Positions 47,024-56,046 are shown, numbered from the stretch's first letter. The stretch is DNA of 64,000 bases from an uncultured Bacteroidota bacterium (GCA_902584445.1 CACHZY010000008.1:1-64000), one strand, 5' to 3'. Program-made: numbers and translations. The notes: generated by a model from the letters alone, not told the origin.

Positions 47024-47748
47024 TGCCAGAGAAAAAGGTTAGTGAAGCAATTGGATTCAGGAGATCAGTAAGAGTATTTGATACAGACAAAGAGATTGAT
47101 TCCCAAATTGTAAAAAAATGTATTGAACAAGGGGTTTTAGCTCCAAACAGCAGTAATTTACAATTATGGGAATTTTATCATATTACTAGCCATGAGATTA
47201 TAAAGCAAATTGCCGTAGCCTGCTTTAACCAACCTGCTGCCAAAACAGCTAAACAGTTTGTAATTCCTGTGGTTAGAAAGGATCTTTGGGAAAAAAGAAT
47301 TGCCTCAAATGTCGCATTTATTGAATCCGAATTTGAAAAATCTAAAAAAAAGGACATTAAGAAAACCAAAGGGGCTATATCATATTACCAAAAAATCCTT
47401 CCCAAAATATATGGTATGGGGAGTTTAAGGGGTTTGATAAACCATTTCAGCACCTATTTAAAAGGGATCAAAAAGGTTGTTTACAGACAAGTAAAAAAAT
47501 CTGATATACGAGTAGTAGTCCATAAAAGTACTGCTTTAGCTGCACAAAATTTTCTAGTAAGTATGGCTGGTTATGGTTATGATACATGTACAATGGAGGG
47601 TTTTGATTCATTAAAAGTTAAAAAAATAGTTGGCTTGCCAAGTAGTGCGGAAATAAGTATGGTTATCGGTTGTGGAATTAGAACTAAAAAAGGGATTTAC
47701 GGACCTCGTTTCAGGGTGCCACTTGATGAAGTTTATTTTGAAAAGTAA
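47023..47748 (+). CDS. Nitroreductase-family flavoprotein
   Basis: The 241-residue protein has the FMN-binding start F-R-R-S-V-R-V-F-D-T, then the block L-A-P-N-S-S-N-L-Q-L-W-E-F-Y, the late A-A-Q-N-F-L-V-S-M-A-G-Y-G-Y-D-T-C and I-G-C-G-I-R. These are standard nitroreductase landmarks. The electron acceptor in vivo is unknown; members reduce quinones, nitro compounds or enones with NAD(P)H. A roughly 60-residue insert (about residues 105-165) is larger than in minimal members. Coupling to the aldehyde dehydrogenase suggests both deal with reactive electrophiles, which is inference only. Confidence 0.88.
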   Translation: MPEKKVSEAIGFRRSVRVFDTDKEIDSQIVKKCIEQGVLAPNSSNLQLWEFYHITSHEIIKQIAVACFNQPAAKTAKQFVIPVVRKDLWEKRIASNVAFIESEFEKSKKKDIKKTKGAISYYQKILPKIYGMGSLRGLINHFSTYLKGIKKVVYRQVKKSDIRVVVHKSTALAAQNFLVSMAGYGYDTCTMEGFDSLKVKKIVGLPSSAEISMVIGCGIRTKKGIYGPRFRVPLDEVYFEK

Positions 47749-47866
47749 CCAATCACTATAGCAAAAACTTTAATAAAGCTAATTTATCATTTACACTCAC
47801 CTGTATAAAAAGCCTAAATCTTATTTTTCCTCAAACCATCTTTTTTCTATTGTACTTTTTTTAAAA

Positions 47867-49834
47867 CTAGGGTAAGGATTTAAACTTCCTTATGCCCTCT
47901 TCTAACCAATCCTTATAAATTTGTGCATTAGTATATTGAACTGAACTATTAAGAAGTGTTCCATTGTACGATAGCAATAGGTAAAAAGGTTGAGATGCTG
48001 AACCAAAATTAAGACTTTGAAAAGTCGCCCATTTTTCTCCTATAGTTTTTATGCTCTTGACACGACCATTGGGATATTTAAAATTAAATTGATCAACATC
48101 AGGTAATAATTTTCGATCATCAACATAAAGAGAGATTATGATATATTCTTTATTTAATAAACTAAATATTTCAGGTTGAGACCAAACATTTTCTTCCATC
48201 TTTCTGCAGTTTATACAAGCCCATCCAGTAAAATCTAATAAAATAGGCTTGTTATTTGCTTTCGCATATGCCCTACCCTCTTCAAAATCTTTAAAACAGT
48301 TCAACCCCAATGGACATTCAGAATCCGAATTATAAATGCTGTAAAATGTAGGGGGAGGAAATCCACTGAGCAAAGCCAATTGTCCTGTTTGGTTCTTCCC
48401 AAACCCTTGAATCAAGTAGATTGAAAACAAAAAAACCAAAAAAGCGAAAAAATACTGGAATTTATTTAATTTATAAGCTTTTACTTCATTTGGAAAACGT
48501 AACCATCCCATCAAGTATATAAATAATAAAAGAGAGATAATCAGCCAAATTGCCATAAATACTTCCCGCTTTAAAATCCCCCAATGAGCAACTAAATCAG
48601 CATTTGAGAGAAACTTCAATGCCAAAGCTAATTCAAGAAATCCTAAAGTCACTTTTACCTTAGTCATCCATCCACCAGATTTGGGAATAGACTTCAGAAA
48701 ACTAGGGAAAAGGGCAAGAAGTCCAAAAGGCAGTGCTAAAGCAAAACCGAATCCAGCCATTCCAGCGGTCAATTGGGTGGCTCCCCCTTCAGCAGTCAAA
48801 GATCCTACTAATAAAGATCCCAAAATAGGACCAGTACATGAAAAGGATACAATCGCTAATGTCAATGCCATAAAAAACAAACCTAAAACACCACCTGAAG
48901 AAGAAGCGCTATCTGATAGGTTTCCCCAAGAACTAGGTAAGGTAATTTCATAATATCCAAAAAAGGAAAAAGCAAAAAAGACAAATACAACAAAAAAGAT
49001 TAAATTCATCACGATGTTGGTAGAAATGGTATTTAGAATTTGTGGATCAATTGCATCCAAAAAGTGAAAAGGTAAACTAGATAATATATAAATTACAAGA
49101 ATAAAAAAGCTGTAAAGCAATGCCCTCCCGAGCCCCTTACCTTGAATTGTACTCTGTTTTAGGAAAAACGAGACGGTTAAAGGAATCATAGGAAAAACGC
49201 AGGGAGTCAATAAGGCAATTATGCCTCCTATAAAACCCAAAAAAAACAAATTTAACAATGAATTATCAATCTTTTTTTGTTCGTTTTGGTTTATAAAATG
49301 TTTATTCTTTAAATCAAGTTTTAGTACTGAAATTTTTTCTAAACTCGCAGAATCAATTACCTTTTTCTCCCGAATAACTTGTTTTGATTTGTCTAGAACA
49401 AAACGGAAAGCTTCGTTTCTGAATATGCAGAGTTTGTCATCACAAGCCTGATAATTGATTTCACCCTCAATTGATGCCAAATTTGGATTCAGTAGTTTTA
49501 TTTTTTGCTCAAATAAGGCTTCATCATCGAACCAAGACAACTCCATTTCAAATATTGTATCATAGGCTGTTTTGGATTTACCCTCATGAGTATTCCCGAC
49601 TAAATCAAACTGACCTTCTTCCCTTTTGAAAATAAACTCAGTAGGTAAAGGACCATTATCAGGCAGGTGTTGAGAATAAAGATGCCATTTGGGTTTGATT
49701 TTAGCTTCAAATTTCAATAAATAAATTTCATCGGAAACTTTTTCCAATGCTGTTGACCAGACTACCTGTTCTTGGGACTGAGACTGAATTGATAATATCC
49801 AAAAAAACAATAATAAAAATCCCTTCTTAATCAT
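47867..49834 (-). CDS. dsbD: DsbD-type thiol:disulfide interchange protein
   Basis: The 655-residue protein has a signal peptide (1-20) and an N-terminal immunoglobulin-like domain (about 20-150) containing Y-Q-A-C-D-D-K-L-C. About eight membrane helices follow, with the conserved T-P-C-V-F-P-M-I-P and S-C-T-G-P motifs. It ends with a C-terminal thioredoxin domain with W-A-C-I-N-C-R-K-M. DsbD carries electrons from cytoplasmic thioredoxin across the inner membrane to periplasmic partners. It overlaps the tilS stop by 8 bases on the same strand, a link I recall from other Bacteroidota. All three cysteine pairs are present, so the protein should be active. Confidence 0.92.
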   Translation of the reverse strand: MIKKGFLLLFFWILSIQSQSQEQVVWSTALEKVSDEIYLLKFEAKIKPKWHLYSQHLPDNGPLPTEFIFKREEGQFDLVGNTHEGKSKTAYDTIFEMELSWFDDEALFEQKIKLLNPNLASIEGEINYQACDDKLCIFRNEAFRFVLDKSKQVIREKKVIDSASLEKISVLKLDLKNKHFINQNEQKKIDNSLLNLFFLGFIGGIIALLTPCVFPMIPLTVSFFLKQSTIQGKGLGRALLYSFFILVIYILSSLPFHFLDAIDPQILNTISTNIVMNLIFFVVFVFFAFSFFGYYEITLPSSWGNLSDSASSSGGVLGLFFMALTLAIVSFSCTGPILGSLLVGSLTAEGGATQLTAGMAGFGFALALPFGLLALFPSFLKSIPKSGGWMTKVKVTLGFLELALALKFLSNADLVAHWGILKREVFMAIWLIISLLLFIYLMGWLRFPNEVKAYKLNKFQYFFAFLVFLFSIYLIQGFGKNQTGQLALLSGFPPPTFYSIYNSDSECPLGLNCFKDFEEGRAYAKANNKPILLDFTGWACINCRKMEENVWSQPEIFSLLNKEYIIISLYVDDRKLLPDVDQFNFKYPNGRVKSIKTIGEKWATFQSLNFGSASQPFYLLLSYNGTLLNSSVQYTNAQIYKDWLEEGIRKFKSLP

Positions 49835-51134
49835 AATTTTTTATAATCCATCTATCTTCTTTATTGTATTCAATAGAATATCTTTCATCGACTCTTTTAC
49901 CCACTACCCAAATAATATCTTCTCCTGAACACAGCAACCACTGCTTTTCTTTATCAAGTAGCGAGAATTTTTCATCCTTAAAATATTTACTTAACTTTTT
50001 TTTACCCTTAAGTCCTTTAGGATAAAAGTAGTCACTTTCCCTCCACTTTCTCAGCGTTAATGGGAACTTTAATAATTTTATATTAAAACAAGCGATATTT
50101 CTATCAGCAATTTTGAGATTTGTATTTAAGCCTAATTCCAGTTTTATTGGAACTTGAATTATCTTAAAATTTTGTTCAATAATGTAAGTTTTGTGAAAAT
50201 CTTCGCTTTGCTCAGTAAGCAGCCAGTGAGATCGGTTTTTAACAAGCCTATGAGTTTTAGAAAACAATTGTTTTCCAGATTGTGCATCCAATAGTTGATT
50301 TAAATCTTTAACATTATCAAAGCCATAATTAGCAAACAAAGCATGCAGGAAAAAGTTAATGGGATTTAGTAATTTTAACTTATCTACTGAAATTTTAATT
50401 TCTTGTTCCATTTCAACAAAATAGTTTGTTTTAAAATCCTTAATAACATTATCCAAAGCAATTTTAGCTTGTCCTAAATATTCTAGCGTAGTACTAAATT
50501 GATTATGAAAATTAGAATCTGTAGCCTTCCAATTTGGAATTACTTTATGTCTTAGTTCATTTCTCAAATAGTCTGTTTTGGCGTTTGAGGCATCTTCTCT
50601 CCATTTGATGTTATTTTCATTAGCATAATTAAGTATTTCCGTTCTTGTAAAGGGTAAAAGAGGTCGAATAATTTTCCCCCTGATTTGAGGGATTCCAACC
50701 AATCCTTTTAATCCAGAACCTCGCATTAGGTTAATCATAAAGGTCTCCAGGACATCATCAGCATGATGAGCTACAAGAATTACTTCATAATTATATTTTA
50801 TTGAAAGTTCATTAAACCAATCATATCTAAGTTTTCTGGCTGCCATTTGAATAGAAGTTTTTCTATTTTTAGCATAAGTCAGTATATCAAATTTTTTAAT
50901 GTGGCATTCTAGTTTTTTATATTCGGCTAATTTTTTAATCCAAAGTGCATCGTCCTCGCTATTTTTGCCCCTTAATTGAAAATTACAATGGGCTATGGAA
51001 ATATTTAACCCATTTTTTAAGCAAAGTGATAAAAGGACACTGCTATCTAAGCCCCCGCTTAAAGCTAAGAGAATTTTTTGATTCTTTAAGTCAGAAAAAT
51101 TTTTCAATAAGTACGCCTGAAACTTTTGAAACAT
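49827..51134 (-). CDS. tilS: tRNA(Ile)-lysidine synthase TilS
   Basis: TilS adds lysine to C34 of the minor tRNA-Ile so that it reads AUA codons as isoleucine. The PP-loop L-A-L-S-G-G-L-D-S-S-V-L is near the N-terminus, followed by V-A-H-H-A-D-D-V-L-E-T and the C-terminal domain with R-K-W-R-E-S-D-Y-F-Y-P. The ATG at 51134 gives a normal N-terminus; a TTG at 51170 would add 12 residues and is less likely. The gene's 3' end overlaps dsbD by 8 bases. Its presence means AUA is read in elongation, relevant to the apparent AUA start of infC, where initiation would still use initiator tRNA. Confidence 0.94.
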   Translation of the reverse strand: MFQKFQAYLLKNFSDLKNQKILLALSGGLDSSVLLSLCLKNGLNISIAHCNFQLRGKNSEDDALWIKKLAEYKKLECHIKKFDILTYAKNRKTSIQMAARKLRYDWFNELSIKYNYEVILVAHHADDVLETFMINLMRGSGLKGLVGIPQIRGKIIRPLLPFTRTEILNYANENNIKWREDASNAKTDYLRNELRHKVIPNWKATDSNFHNQFSTTLEYLGQAKIALDNVIKDFKTNYFVEMEQEIKISVDKLKLLNPINFFLHALFANYGFDNVKDLNQLLDAQSGKQLFSKTHRLVKNRSHWLLTEQSEDFHKTYIIEQNFKIIQVPIKLELGLNTNLKIADRNIACFNIKLLKFPLTLRKWRESDYFYPKGLKGKKKLSKYFKDEKFSLLDKEKQWLLCSGEDIIWVVGKRVDERYSIEYNKEDRWIIKNYD

Positions 51135-51199
51135 AGGCAAAATTAAGGATTTTGAAATTGGGGTCAACAACTAAATAACTACTTCGTCAAAGACTTTTT

Positions 51200-51229
51200 T
51201 TGTAAAAAAAAATAAAATTCGGATATTTG
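51200..51229 (+). promoter_or_regulatory. Promoter of the arginine operon leader
   Basis: TTG at 51200-51202, a 19-base spacer and GATATTTG at 51222-51229 (7 of 8 matches to TAnnTTTG). Transcription would start within a few bases of 51238, the first base of the leader ORF, so the leader mRNA would be leaderless or nearly so. Confidence 0.62.
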
Positions 51230-51237
51230 CAGTTCAA

Positions 51238-51315
51238 ATGACTGATGCAACGACATATTACATTGGAACCTTTTCGGCTAACAGCCAGGCTCCGTTACGT
51301 CCACGCCGCCCCTAG
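51238..51315 (+). CDS. Putative arginine leader peptide, 25 codons
   Basis: An ATG at 51238 opens a 25-codon frame ending at TAG (51313-51315). The peptide begins M-T-D-A-T-T-Y-Y-I-G and ends S-Q-A-P-L-R-P-R-R-P, so three of the last five residues are arginine, encoded CGT, CGC, CGC. These GC-rich codons contrast with the AT-rich surroundings. It is placed between a promoter and a terminator-like hairpin upstream of nine arginine-pathway genes. This is the layout of transcription attenuation by leader-peptide translation, as in the trp and his operons of enteric bacteria. The peptide itself need have no function beyond ribosome timing at arginine codons. Classical arginine control in other bacteria uses the ArgR repressor, and no argR is in the window. 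Confidence 0.75.
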   Translation: MTDATTYYIGTFSANSQAPLRPRRP

Positions 51316-51374
51316 CGGGTTATTTTCTCTACATGAGACTTTGGTGTGCCCAGTCTCCTTTTACAGTTTTTTTT
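51306..51374 (+). promoter_or_regulatory. Attenuator structures of the arginine operon
   Basis: Three pieces are visible. CCGC (51306-51309) pairs with GCGG (51315-51318) across the last leader codons and stop. GAGACT (51335-51340) pairs with AGTCTC (51352-51357), with internal GG/CC pairing, and after 9 bases a run of eight Ts (51367-51374) follows; this is a terminator-like hairpin. An alternative hairpin, TCTC (51326-51329) with GAGA (51335-51338), would occupy the 5' arm of the terminator and is mutually exclusive with it. The structures end 34 bases before the first operon gene. Spacing of the T run from the stem is longer than ideal for a classic terminator. Confidence 0.6.
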
Positions 51375-51408
51375 ACCTAATTTTTAACTCTAATATTATT
51401 TGTCAATA

Positions 51409-51954
51409 ATGGAAATAGTTATTGCCAATTCAAAACATATCGTTTACGCCAAATCCATCTGCAGCTGTATTGATGAATCAGCTAAAATGAGGGGCACTGG
51501 TATTGCCAGAAGAACACCAGGATATATAATTAAAAAGATTGAGTCTGGCAATGCAGTAATAGCTATAGAAAACAATGAGTTCGCAGGTTTTTGTTATATA
51601 GAAGTCTGGGGCCATGGTAAGTATGTTGCCCACTCAGGCTTAATAGTCTCACCAAAGCACAGAGGAAAGGGATTAGCTAAGATAATAAAGAAAAACGTAT
51701 TTGATCTTTCGAAGCGAAAATTCCCAAAAGCTAAAATTTTCGGAATAACTACCGGAAAAGCCGTTATGCGTATTAATTTTGAACTTGGTTATAAACCTGT
51801 CTCATTTTCGGAGTTAACAGACGATCCAGAATTCTGGAAGGGTTGTCAAACTTGTAAAAATTATGATGTGTTGACCAGAACTGAAAGAAGTATGTGCTTA
51901 TGTACAGGAATGATATTCGACCCCAATAATGGGCAAAACAATAAATTGAGTTAA
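51409..51954 (+). CDS. GNAT-family N-acyltransferase heading the arginine operon
   Basis: The 181-residue protein (ATG 51409; a TTG at 51400 is less likely) has the GNAT fold. The acetyl-CoA loop is P-K-H-R-G-K-G-L-A-K, and a central strand reads A-G-F-C-Y-I-E-V-W. It has a characteristic C-terminus with C-Q-T-C-K-N and C-L-C-T-G-M, four cysteines that might bind metal. No argA or argJ is in the operon, so this enzyme probably makes the N-acylated glutamate, either N-acetyl or N-succinyl, that starts the pathway. That role is inference from position and from the recurrent link in flavobacteria as I recall it. Its stop abuts the argG ATG (TAA-ATG), so translation is coupled. Confidence 0.85.
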   Translation: MEIVIANSKHIVYAKSICSCIDESAKMRGTGIARRTPGYIIKKIESGNAVIAIENNEFAGFCYIEVWGHGKYVAHSGLIVSPKHRGKGLAKIIKKNVFDLSKRKFPKAKIFGITTGKAVMRINFELGYKPVSFSELTDDPEFWKGCQTCKNYDVLTRTERSMCLCTGMIFDPNNGQNNKLS

Positions 51955-53145
51955 ATGGCAAATAAAAAATTAGTGTTAGCTTATAGTGGTGGTTTGGATA
52001 CTTCCTACTGTTTAATGAAACTTTCAAAAGAGGGTTATGAAGTCCACGCAGTAAATATTAACACTGGAGGTTTTAATAAGCTGCAAATTGAGGATATGCA
52101 AACCAAAGCGATGCAAATGGGTGCACAAACCTACACATCAATTGACGCTTTATTATCTTTTTACGAAAAGGTTGTTCAATATTTGATTTACGGTAATGTA
52201 CTCAAAAATAACACCTATCCTCTGTCAGTAAGTGCGGAAAGAATAGTGCAGGCTATTGAAATCATACAATACGCCAAAAGTATTGGCGCGAATGCTATTG
52301 CCCATGGAAGTACTGGTGCAGGGAATGATCAGGTAAGGTTTGATTTAATTTTTCAGGTAATGGAGCCTGAAATTGAAATTATTAGTCCGATAAGAGACCT
52401 ACAGCTAACAAGAGAAAATGAAATTAAATATCTGAAAGAAAATGGTGTTAAGTTATCATGGGAAAAAGCTCAATATTCTATTAACCAGGGGTTGTGGGGA
52501 ACTAGTGTAGGTGGTAAAGAAACTTTAACCTCTGATCAGAATCTACCTGAATCAGCTTACCCCAGTCAGGTCAATAAAAAAACGACTGAAGAAGTTGTTT
52601 TAGAATTTCATAAAGGGGAATTAGTTGGAATCAATGGTAAAATAGACTCCCCTGTAAATAATATTTTAAAGCTTCAAAAACAAGCCAAAAAGTTTGGAAT
52701 TGGTAGAGACACTCATGTAGGAGATACAATTATTGGAATAAAGGGTAGGGTTGGATTTGAAGCTGCCGCCCCATTAATTATAATTAAGGCTCACCACCTT
52801 TTAGAAAAACACACGTTAAGTAAATGGCAACAATTTCAAAAAGAGCAATTGGGCAACTTCTATGGCATGTTACTCCATGAGGGACAATACCTTGATCCAG
52901 TGATGAGAGATTTGGAAGCTTTTTTAGCCAGCAGCCAAAATACCGTCAACGGGAAGGTCTTTGTTGCACTTCAACCTTACAGGTTTGAATTAAAAGGAAT
53001 CGATTCTCCAAATGATTTAATGAATGCCTCCTTCGGAAGTTATGGTGAAAAAAATATAGGTTGGACAGCAGATGATGCCAAAGGTTTTATCAAAATAATG
53101 TCTAATCAAAATAAGATTTACCAACATATAAATAAAGAAAAATGA
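51955..53145 (+). CDS. argG: Argininosuccinate synthase
   Basis: ArgG joins citrulline and aspartate with ATP. The 396-residue protein has the ATP pyrophosphatase loop L-A-Y-S-G-G-L-D-T-S-Y, the segment A-H-G-S-T-G-A-G-N-D-Q-V-R-F-D and S-V-G-G-K-E-T-L. It belongs to the Bacteroidota-type ArgG branch, which differs in the middle from E. coli ArgG, but its fold motifs are complete. It directly follows the GNAT gene and overlaps argC by 4 bases. Confidence 0.96.
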   Translation: MANKKLVLAYSGGLDTSYCLMKLSKEGYEVHAVNINTGGFNKLQIEDMQTKAMQMGAQTYTSIDALLSFYEKVVQYLIYGNVLKNNTYPLSVSAERIVQAIEIIQYAKSIGANAIAHGSTGAGNDQVRFDLIFQVMEPEIEIISPIRDLQLTRENEIKYLKENGVKLSWEKAQYSINQGLWGTSVGGKETLTSDQNLPESAYPSQVNKKTTEEVVLEFHKGELVGINGKIDSPVNNILKLQKQAKKFGIGRDTHVGDTIIGIKGRVGFEAAAPLIIIKAHHLLEKHTLSKWQQFQKEQLGNFYGMLLHEGQYLDPVMRDLEAFLASSQNTVNGKVFVALQPYRFELKGIDSPNDLMNASFGSYGEKNIGWTADDAKGFIKIMSNQNKIYQHINKEK

Positions 53146-54101
53146 AAAAAGTAGGTATAATTGGCGGTTCTGGATATACTGGAGGAGAGTTGATCCGGTT
53201 AGTGGTTAATCATCCAACACTTATTCTGGATTTTGTTTACAGTACTAGTAGACCTGGTACTCCACTTTACGAAACACATGTAGATTTATTAGGTAGGTCT
53301 GAGTTGAGTTTTACAGATAATATCAATTCAGAGGTTGATATAGTTTTTCTTTGTGTTGGACATGGAAAATCCGCTGGATTTCTGGAGGAACACGAATTTT
53401 CCAGCCAAACCGTCATTATTGATTTGAGCAATGACTTTAGACTAAAAAAAGATGCTCAATTTCAAGACTATGATTTTGTTTATGGTTTACCAGAGTATCA
53501 AAAAAATAAAATTCAGGGTACTAATGCAATTGCCAATCCTGGATGTTTCGCAACTGCAATTCAGTTAGCGCTCCTACCTTTGGTAAAAGAAGGTTTAATC
53601 AAAGAGGCTATTCATGTAAATGCGACTACAGGTAGTACAGGTGCAGGGGTGGGTTTGAGTTCTACTGGGCATTTCAGTTGGAGAAATAATAATGTATCAT
53701 GGTACAAACCTTTTGAGCACCAACACTTAGGTGAGATTAGAGAAACCTTGCAGGATCCTAAAATCTACTTTTTACCACAGCGAGGTAACTTTACTAGAGG
53801 TATTTTTGCAAGTTGCTATACTCCATTTGAAGAAAGTATTGAGCAAGCCGAAAATTTGTATAGAGATTACTATAATTCACATACCTTCACTCATGTTTCT
53901 GCAAAAGAGATTGCTTTAAAACAAGTAGTCAACACCAATAATTGTGTATTACATTTGCACAAGTATGAAGATCAATTATTGGTTACTTCAGCTATTGATA
54001 ATTTATTGAAAGGTGCCTCTGGACAAGCGATTCAAAATTTGAACTTAATAATGGGATGGGAAGAAGATTTAGGGCTTAAACTTAAAGCCAGTATATATTA
54101 A
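53142..54101 (+). CDS. argC: N-acyl-gamma-glutamyl-phosphate reductase
   Basis: ArgC reduces the acylglutamyl phosphate made by ArgB, with NADPH. The 319-residue protein opens I-I-G-G-S-G-Y-T-G-G-E-L-I-R-L and has the catalytic Cys in A-N-P-G-C-F-A-T-A. It continues with the segment V-N-A-T-T-G-S-T-G-A-G and Q-R-G-N-F-T-R-G. Whether the acyl group is acetyl or succinyl cannot be told from ArgC. It overlaps argG by 4 bases and is followed by proC after 17 bases. Confidence 0.95.
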   Translation: MKKVGIIGGSGYTGGELIRLVVNHPTLILDFVYSTSRPGTPLYETHVDLLGRSELSFTDNINSEVDIVFLCVGHGKSAGFLEEHEFSSQTVIIDLSNDFRLKKDAQFQDYDFVYGLPEYQKNKIQGTNAIANPGCFATAIQLALLPLVKEGLIKEAIHVNATTGSTGAGVGLSSTGHFSWRNNNVSWYKPFEHQHLGEIRETLQDPKIYFLPQRGNFTRGIFASCYTPFEESIEQAENLYRDYYNSHTFTHVSAKEIALKQVVNTNNCVLHLHKYEDQLLVTSAIDNLLKGASGQAIQNLNLIMGWEEDLGLKLKASIY

Positions 54102-54118
54102 ATTAAAGCGAAGAAAAA

Positions 54119-54913
54119 ATGAAAATAGCTATTATAGGATCAGGAAATTTAGGACTAAGTATTGCAAAAGGATTAGTCTACAACAATACTTATACTTCTC
54201 TTTACCTGACCAAAAGAGACCTCAGTGCCATCGAAAAATGGGAAGAATATAATAATGTAAAAATAACTAGTGATAACCAAGAAGCTGTCAAAAACTCTGA
54301 TATTCTGATTTTTACAGTACAGCCAATACAGTTTGACGGAATTCTAGAGGAAATTAAAGGTGCTTTGAATGATAAACACGTATTGATTTCTGCTATCACA
54401 GGTTACAGTATCAGTAGAATGGATAAGAAATTAGGTAGTAATTATCCTATTATCAGATGTATGCCTAATACTGCTATTTCTGTTGGTAAATCCATCACTT
54501 GCTTGTGTTGTAATCTTGCTGGAGAAAAAAGAATTGCTATTGCAGAGGCTATTTTTAACGGTTTGGGTACGACTATAAAAATAGCTGAAAAACAAATGCA
54601 AGCTGCTACTGTAGTTTGTGCAAGTGGAATAGCCTTTTGGATGCGATTAATAAGAGCTACGACTCAGGGTGGGGTTCAAATGGGTTTTGATGCAGACGAA
54701 TCGATGAGAATGTCAATGCATACTGCTCTTGGAGCAGCCAGTTTGTTGATTGAAACAGATTCTCATCCTGAAACTGAAATCGATAAGGTGACAACTCCTC
54801 AAGGATGTACAATCACGGGTTTAAATGAAATGGAACATCAAGGGCTAAGCTCATCACTTATCAAAGGACTAATGGCTTCTTTTGAAAAAATCAATGAAAT
54901 TAAAATTCAATAA
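54119..54913 (+). CDS. proC: Pyrroline-5-carboxylate reductase
   Basis: ProC makes proline from pyrroline-5-carboxylate with NAD(P)H. The 264-residue protein has the Rossmann start I-I-G-S-G-N-L-G-L-S-I-A-K, R-C-M-P-N-T-A-I-S-V-G and the late motif V-T-T-P-Q-G-C-T-I-T-G-L. Its place between argC and argD puts proline synthesis under the same transcript as arginine. The semialdehyde intermediates of both routes are chemically alike, so the linkage may allow shared flux. It is intact, and the same order is recalled from other flavobacteria. Confidence 0.94.
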   Translation: MKIAIIGSGNLGLSIAKGLVYNNTYTSLYLTKRDLSAIEKWEEYNNVKITSDNQEAVKNSDILIFTVQPIQFDGILEEIKGALNDKHVLISAITGYSISRMDKKLGSNYPIIRCMPNTAISVGKSITCLCCNLAGEKRIAIAEAIFNGLGTTIKIAEKQMQAATVVCASGIAFWMRLIRATTQGGVQMGFDADESMRMSMHTALGAASLLIETDSHPETEIDKVTTPQGCTITGLNEMEHQGLSSSLIKGLMASFEKINEIKIQ

Positions 54914-54924
54914 AGAATTAAGAA

Positions 54925-56046
54925 ATGAAACTATTTGACGTATACCCGCTCTATGAAGTATGTCCAGTAAGTGCTAATGACGTCTATGTGTATGACGAAG
55001 CGGGAACGGAATATTTAGATCTGTATGGAGGACATGCCGTTGTCTCAATAGGGCACAGCCACCCTTACTATGTAAATCGATTGAAAGATCAACTAAATAA
55101 AATAGCATTCTACTCCAACGCAGTAGAAAATCCATTGCAACAAGAATTAGCAGATGAGATTGGTAATCAATCAGGTTTACACAATTATCAATTATTTTTA
55201 TGTAGTTCAGGTGCTGAAGCCAATGAAAATGCCTTAAAATTAGCCTCTTTTCATACGGGAAAAAAAAGAATTATCGCTTTTAAAAATGCTTTTCATGGCA
55301 GAACTTCTGCTGCAGTAGCAGTTACTGATAATCAAAATATCAATGCACCACTAAACCAACAACAAGAGGTAACTTTCATTCCCTTTAACGATTTGGAAAA
55401 ATTGGAAAATGAATTGAAAAAAGGTGATGTCTGTGGAGTGATTTTTGAACCCATTCAAGGGGTTGGTGGATTAGATATACCTGATGATGATTTTGTTACA
55501 GGAATGAACACTTTGTGTGAAAAATACAAAAGCTGCTTGATTGCTGACGAGGTTCAGTCTGGGTTTTCAAGATCTGGTAACTTTTTTGCTTTTCAGCAAA
55601 ACAACATTAAGCCTCATGTAATCACTATGGCTAAAGGAATGGGGAACGGATTTCCTATTGGAGGCATACTCGTTCACCCAAATTTAAAACCTAAATACGG
55701 AATGTTAGGTACTACTTTTGGTGGTAATCACTTAGCATGTACTGCCTCTTTGGCCGTATTGGAAATTATCAAAAAAGACAAATTACAACAACATGCTAAA
55801 AGCATGGAAACTTATTTTAGAACTAAAGCCGAAAAGATTAAGGGTATTGAAATAAAAGGTCGTGGACTTATGCTGGGATTAGCATTTAATTTTGAAGTTG
55901 CTCCATTAAGAAAAAAATTGATTTACGAAAAAAATATTTTCACAGGTGGGAGTAGCAACAAAAATATTTTGAGAATTCTTCCTCCATTGACCGTTCAAGA
56001 AAAACATTTCGATCGGTTTTTTGATGCATTAGAAAATTTATTATGA
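54925..56046 (+). CDS. argD: N-acylornithine aminotransferase
   Basis: ArgD is a class III PLP aminotransferase that converts N-acyl-glutamate semialdehyde to N-acylornithine. The 373-residue protein shows S-S-G-A-E-A-N-E-N-A-L-K-L-A, F-H-G-R-T-S-A-A-V, A-D-E-V-Q-S-G-F and the PLP-lysine context M-A-K-G-M-G-N-G-F-P-I-G. Succinylornithine and ornithine aminotransferases share these motifs, so context decides the call. The stop overlaps the start of the transcarbamylase gene by 4 bases. Confidence 0.93.
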   Translation: MKLFDVYPLYEVCPVSANDVYVYDEAGTEYLDLYGGHAVVSIGHSHPYYVNRLKDQLNKIAFYSNAVENPLQQELADEIGNQSGLHNYQLFLCSSGAEANENALKLASFHTGKKRIIAFKNAFHGRTSAAVAVTDNQNINAPLNQQQEVTFIPFNDLEKLENELKKGDVCGVIFEPIQGVGGLDIPDDDFVTGMNTLCEKYKSCLIADEVQSGFSRSGNFFAFQQNNIKPHVITMAKGMGNGFPIGGILVHPNLKPKYGMLGTTFGGNHLACTASLAVLEIIKKDKLQQHAKSMETYFRTKAEKIKGIEIKGRGLMLGLAFNFEVAPLRKKLIYEKNIFTGGSSNKNILRILPPLTVQEKHFDRFFDALENLL

